Positions 58,595 through 64,000 of a stretch of 64,000 nt of DNA are shown piece by piece (within the stretch, counting starts at the first letter, position 1; the number at the start of each line of letters is the position of its first letter). This stretch comes from Streptococcus pacificus (GTDB lineage Bacteria > Bacillota > Bacilli > Lactobacillales > Streptococcaceae): the NCBI RefSeq assembly GCF_016481305.1, contig NZ_JAENBO010000006.1:19873-83872 (forward strand), written 5' to 3'. The notes below the pieces were generated by a model, which saw only the letters and a program-made list of their open reading frames with translations, was not told the origin of the DNA and made no database searches. The position numbers and the translations under genes are program-made.

Positions 58595-58933
58595 ATGAAT
58601 TATACAATACTTTTGATGTTTGCTCTTTTTATGGGGATTACCTTTTTTATGCAACGTCAACAAAAAAAACAAATGCAAAAGCAGTTAGATGAATTAAAAA
58701 CCTTGTCAAAAGGTGATGAAATTGTTACTATCGGAGGGTTATACGCTCTTGTCGATGAGGTAGATACAGATAACAATAAGGTTGTTCTTGATGTAGAAGG
58801 AGTATATCTCACATATGCATTAACATCCATTAAACGCATTGTCTCTAGAGCAAATGAGCAAGGTGCAATCGTTGAAAGTGTTTCTGTTGAAGACGCGAAA
58901 GACAACTCTGTTGAATCAGCCATTGAAGAATAA
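58595..58933 (+). CDS. yajC: Preprotein translocase subunit YajC
   Basis: A 112-residue protein with one N-terminal membrane segment (MNYTILLMFALFMGITFFM), a basic QQKKQMQKQLDE stretch, and [18 protein letters not shown]. Sec accessory. Start 58595 behind GGAGG. Confidence 0.92.
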   Translation: MNYTILLMFALFMGITFFMQRQQKKQMQKQLDELKTLSKGDEIVTIGGLYALVDEVDTDNNKVVLDVEGVYLTYALTSIKRIVSRANEQGAIVESVSVEDAKDNSVESAIEE

Positions 58934-58975
58934 AAAAATAAAAATTTCCTCTTCAAAAGGAAATTTTTATTTTTT
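58934..58975 (+). terminator. Terminator of yajC
   Basis: A 17-bp A/T-rich stem with CTTCAAA loop (right arm 58958-58975) ending T6. Confidence 0.85.
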
Positions 58976-59059
58976 CTCAGAGAGAAATGATTAGAAACTG
59001 CTATAAAACTTAAAAATATGGTAAAATAGCAATAGTATTTCAATGATTAGGATAAAATA

Positions 59060-59809
59060 ATGTTTGATTTTTTTAAAAATAGTAAACCAAGAGAACTAGA
59101 AACCATTCCCAAACATATCGGCATTATTATGGATGGTAATGGCAGATGGGCTAAAAAAAGAATGCAACCACGTGTGTTTGGACACAAGGCTGGTATGGAT
59201 GCCCTTCAAGATATTACCTTGATGTCATCTAATATTGGTGTTAAGGTATTAACTGTCTATGCTTTTTCAACTGAAAATTGGTCTCGCCCAGAAGATGAAG
59301 TCTCATTTATTATGAAATTACCTGTGGACTTTTTTGATAAATATGTTCCAAAATTACATGAGAACAACGTCAAAATTCAAGTCATGGGAGAAAGAGATCG
59401 TCTTCCCAAAGAGACTTTAAAAGCTTTAGAGGATGCTTGTCAGCTCACTAAAAACAATACGGGTTTAATTCTTAATTTTGCCCTTAACTATGGTGGTCGG
59501 GCAGAACTAACTAAAGCCATGAAAGAAATCTCAGAAAAGGTCAGCCAAGGTATTTTAACGACTGAAGACATAACAGAAAAAGTGATTTCTGACCACTTGA
59601 TGACTTCTGAATTGCCAGAAATATACCGTAATCCTGACCTCATTATTAGAACCAGTGGCGAGATAAGATTAAGCAATTTTTTACCATGGCAATCCGCTTA
59701 TAGTGAATTTTATTTCACACCCGTTTTTTGGCCCGATTTTAATCAGGAAGAATTTACTAAGGCACTAGAAGAATACAGTCACCGCCAAAGACGATTTGGA
59801 AAAGTGTAA
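59060..59809 (+). CDS. uppS: Undecaprenyl diphosphate synthase
   Basis: Cis-prenyltransferase building the C55 carrier for cell-wall synthesis. 249 residues: IMDGNGRWAKKR, YAFSTENWSRP, RTSGEIRLSNFLPWQSAYSEF. First of uppS-cdsA-rseP-proS. Confidence 0.97.
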   Translation: MFDFFKNSKPRELETIPKHIGIIMDGNGRWAKKRMQPRVFGHKAGMDALQDITLMSSNIGVKVLTVYAFSTENWSRPEDEVSFIMKLPVDFFDKYVPKLHENNVKIQVMGERDRLPKETLKALEDACQLTKNNTGLILNFALNYGGRAELTKAMKEISEKVSQGILTTEDITEKVISDHLMTSELPEIYRNPDLIIRTSGEIRLSNFLPWQSAYSEFYFTPVFWPDFNQEEFTKALEEYSHRQRRFGKV

Positions 59810-59821
59810 GAAAGGAAAAGT

Positions 59822-60616
59822 ATGCAAAAAAGAATTATTTTTGGAGTAATAGCATTACTTATTTTTATGCCATTATTATTTCTAGGAGGAATCACCTTCC
59901 AGTTATTTATTGGATTATTATCAATGCTTGGTGTTTCTGAACTTCTTAGAATGAAAAGGTTAGAAGTTTTCTCATTTGAAGGTGTACTAGCAATGCTAGG
60001 TGCTTTTGTATTGACTGTTCCTATTGGTAACTATCTCAGTTTTTTACCAGTTGATGCCAATTTTTCATTGTTTAGCATCATTACTTTCATTTTGCTTGCT
60101 GGCATTGTTTTAAATTATCCTGCTTATACTTTTGATGATGCAGTATTTCCAATAGCTTCTAGTTTATACGTTGGGATTGGTTTTCAAAACCTTATCATTG
60201 CTCAACAATCAGGTTTTAATAAAGTATTGCTTGCCTTGTTAATTGTTTGGGCAACTGATATTGGTGCCTATTTCATTGGTATGCGTTATGGGCAAAGAAA
60301 ATTATTGCCCTCAGTTTCGCCGAACAAAACCATAGAAGGTAGTCTAGGGGGAATTGTGTTTGCCCTTATTGTTGGTGGTGTATTTATGGCATTTGATGCT
60401 TCTTTATATGCTCCCTATTCTTTCTTAGTAATGATTTTATTGGTTGCTTTATTTAGTATAGCTGGACAATTTGGTGATTTGATAGAAAGTGCCATTAAAC
60501 GTCATTTTGGTGTCAAAGATTCTGGTAAATTCATTCCAGGCCATGGTGGTGTTCTTGATCGATTTGATAGTATGTTGCTTGTATTGCCTTTAATGCATTT
60601 TTTAGGCCTATTTTAA
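59822..60616 (+). CDS. cdsA: Phosphatidate cytidylyltransferase
   Basis: Makes CDP-diacylglycerol for phospholipids. 264 residues, about eight membrane spans, signature SGKFIPGHGGVLDRFDS. 12 nt behind uppS. Confidence 0.96.
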   Translation: MQKRIIFGVIALLIFMPLLFLGGITFQLFIGLLSMLGVSELLRMKRLEVFSFEGVLAMLGAFVLTVPIGNYLSFLPVDANFSLFSIITFILLAGIVLNYPAYTFDDAVFPIASSLYVGIGFQNLIIAQQSGFNKVLLALLIVWATDIGAYFIGMRYGQRKLLPSVSPNKTIEGSLGGIVFALIVGGVFMAFDASLYAPYSFLVMILLVALFSIAGQFGDLIESAIKRHFGVKDSGKFIPGHGGVLDRFDSMLLVLPLMHFLGLF

Positions 60617-60631
60617 AATGGAGAAAATAAA

Positions 60632-61891
60632 ATGACTGGTATTTTAACATTTATTTTTATTTTTGGTGTCATTGTCGTCATCCACGAATATGGTCATCTC
60701 TACTTTGCCAAAAAATCAGGCATTCTAGTAAGAGAATTTTCTATTGGTATGGGACCAAAAATTTTTGCCCACCGTGGTAAAGATGGGACCACTTATACTA
60801 TTCGTCTCTTGCCTCTTGGCGGCTATGTTCGTATGGCAGGTTGGGGAGATGATAAAACAGACATCAAAACTGGAACTTTAGCGAGTTTAGAATTCAACGA
60901 CTCCTCAGAAGTCTCACGAATTAACCTCTCAAATCGTTCTGTCTCATCTACGAGTCTTCCTATGAATATCGTGTCTTATGATTTAGAAGATAAGTTGGAA
61001 GTCACTGGATTAGTTCTTGAAGAAACAAAGACGTTTAAGGTTAATCACAATGCAACCATCATTGAAGAGGATGGCACAGAAGTGTTAATCGCACCAAAGG
61101 ATGTCCAATACCAAAATGCTAGTATTCTAGGACGGATGATGACTAATTTCGCTGGTCCAATGAATAATTTTATTCTTGGGATTGTTGTTTTTGTCCTTTT
61201 AGCCTTTGTACAAGGTGGTGTACCAGATGAAACGACTAATCGTGTACAAGTGATGCCTAATGGACCGCTAGCTCAGACAGGAATTGTTGAAAATAGTCAA
61301 ATTTTATCTATTGAAGGAAAAACAATTTCCAATTGGCAAGAGTTAACACAAGGTGTCGATGAAGCTACAAAAGATTTAAAAGACGGTGAAGCCATTAGCT
61401 TGGTTGTCAAGGGTGAAGACGGAGAAAAAACAGTTTCTGTTGTGCCAGAAAAACAAAACAACACTTACTATATTGGTGTAACAAGAAGTTTAAAGACCAG
61501 TTTTACCGATAAGTTATTTGGTGGTTTTCAAATGGCTTATACATCAGCCTTTGCTATTTTAAATGGACTTAAGAACCTTATTTTCCATCCTGATATTAAC
61601 AAACTAGGTGGACCTGTTGCCATTTATCAATTAAGCAATCAAGCAGCAGCTTCAGGATTTTCTGATGTCCTCTATTTAATGGCCATGTTATCAATGAATC
61701 TTGGTATCCTAAACCTAGTGCCAATTCCTGCCTTAGATGGTGGTAAAATAGTGATGAATATTATTGAAGCTATTAGAAGAAAGCCTCTCAAACAAGAGAC
61801 AGAAATGTATATCACTCTAGCAGGGGTTGTATTTATGGTGATTCTAATGATTTCAGTTACCTGGAATGATATCCTAAGAACATTCTTTTAA
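60632..61891 (+). CDS. rseP: Site-2 intramembrane metalloprotease RseP/Eep
   Basis: A 419-residue zinc protease with [13 protein letters not shown] (HExxH) in the first span, a PDZ domain (about 190-290) and [12 protein letters not shown] (LDG). In streptococci Eep matures peptide pheromones and lipoprotein signal peptides. Confidence 0.96.
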   Translation: MTGILTFIFIFGVIVVIHEYGHLYFAKKSGILVREFSIGMGPKIFAHRGKDGTTYTIRLLPLGGYVRMAGWGDDKTDIKTGTLASLEFNDSSEVSRINLSNRSVSSTSLPMNIVSYDLEDKLEVTGLVLEETKTFKVNHNATIIEEDGTEVLIAPKDVQYQNASILGRMMTNFAGPMNNFILGIVVFVLLAFVQGGVPDETTNRVQVMPNGPLAQTGIVENSQILSIEGKTISNWQELTQGVDEATKDLKDGEAISLVVKGEDGEKTVSVVPEKQNNTYYIGVTRSLKTSFTDKLFGGFQMAYTSAFAILNGLKNLIFHPDINKLGGPVAIYQLSNQAAASGFSDVLYLMAMLSMNLGILNLVPIPALDGGKIVMNIIEAIRRKPLKQETEMYITLAGVVFMVILMISVTWNDILRTFF

Positions 61892-61912
61892 TCTAAAAAC
61901 ATACGGAGATAA

Positions 61913-63778
<1,866 letters not shown>

Positions 63779-63783
63779 TTTTT

Positions 63784-63816
63784 AAAAACCCCGCCAGTAT
63801 TACTAGTGGGGTTTTT
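63784..63816 (+). terminator. Terminator of proS
   Basis: AAAAACCCC (63784-63792) pairs with GGGGTTTTT, with an inner imperfect stem and T-run. Confidence 0.85.
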
Positions 63817-63893
63817 AAGACCATTGTTTTTGACTACTCAGCTATTACTGTTGGTCGGGCAGAAATAAAAATATAATTTTTAAGAAAAAGTTA

Positions 63894-63922
63894 TTGACAA
63901 ATTAAAGCTGAGGTGCTAGAAT
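63894..63922 (+). promoter_or_regulatory. rRNA operon promoter
   Basis: TTGACA (63894-63899), 17-bp spacer, TAGAAT (63917-63922), with an A/T-rich UP-like stretch upstream (63866-63893). A TATAAT at 63922-63927 is 22 bp away and probably not the -10. Confidence 0.8.
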
Positions 63923-63929
63923 ATAATAG

Positions 63930-64000
63930 TTGTCTCGAAAGAGGCTTGACCTTTGAAAACTGAACAAGACAAGAAACCAAACGTGCAGGGTTATGAAAGT
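63930..64000 (+). other. rRNA leader with boxA (16S gene beyond window)
   Basis: The transcript leader contains CTTTGAAAACTGAACAAGAC (63952-63971), the boxA-like sequence found before 16S rRNA in streptococci and related genera, and then GTGCAGGG. The 16S rRNA itself is not reached. NusB (31460) and NusG (23585) act on such leaders. Confidence 0.82.

Noticed and set aside
63922..63927. TATAAT as -10 of the rRNA promoter
   Set aside because: It lies 22 bp from TTGACA; TAGAAT at 17 bp spacing fits better.

Overview
The window is a 64 kb piece of a low-GC Firmicutes chromosome, and gene content and order point to the genus Streptococcus. The evidence includes a PBP2a-rpmG-secE-nusG block, the gatCAB operon behind codY, a yqeG-yqeH-yhbY-nadD-yqeK-rsfS block, uppS-cdsA-rseP(eep)-proS, a competence-type (CIN box) promoter before the small ssb paralogue, and CIRCE plus CtsR sites before groESL. 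I cannot fix the species from sequence alone; a pyogenic-group streptococcus fits. Nearly everything is conserved housekeeping chromosome except for one accessory island.

Region 1 (1-10.7 kb). The 3' end of acetate kinase is followed, after its terminator, by a composite anti-phage island at about 243-10733. It is built on a type I restriction-modification operon whose three core genes are separated by additional AT-rich genes: hsdR, an unknown protein with a possible PD-(D/E)xK nuclease end, an AbiH-family protein, hsdS, a fused ABC-type ATPase plus DUF4435/TOPRIM protein that looks like a one-gene PARIS (AriA-AriB) system, and hsdM. All genes face the same way, gaps are 1-48 nt, one promoter is visible before hsdR and one terminator after hsdM. 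A 10-bp direct repeat (CAACTAACGG) lies at both edges. PARIS-type systems are known to respond to phage anti-restriction proteins, so a PARIS-like gene inside a type I R-M operon would form a two-layer defence. This is the most interesting part of the window.

Region 2 (10.8-20.7 kb). A small HTH regulator/membrane protein/CPBP protease module is followed by proC and pepA (minus strand), DUF4651-thioredoxin-ytpR, the competence-type ssbB, groESL with dual heat-shock repressor sites, a TcaA-like membrane protein and an RluA-family pseudouridine synthase.

Region 3 (20.8-36 kb). PBP2a, rpmG, secE, nusG; DUF1129 and CorA (minus strand); uvrA-pepP-comEB; efp-asp23-nusB; manA plus a small unknown gene; secA.

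Region 4 (36-50 kb). DAHP synthase, acpS-alr-recG; asparaginase (minus) divergent from a HAD/pyrophosphohydrolase fusion; universal stress protein (minus); an alanine-type aminotransferase; codY-pncA with a CodY box before codY; gatCAB.

Region 5 (50-64 kb). A lipoprotein, a second CPBP protein, the yqeG-to-tmcAL ribosome/NAD block, yebC, yajC, uppS-cdsA-rseP-proS, and at the right edge the promoter and leader of an rRNA operon whose 16S gene lies beyond the window. No tRNA, CRISPR array, IS element or prophage gene was recognised, and no gene-free stretch exceeds 300 bases. Several extended -10 promoters sit only 6-7 nt before start codons that lack a Shine-Dalgarno sequence, suggesting leaderless mRNAs.
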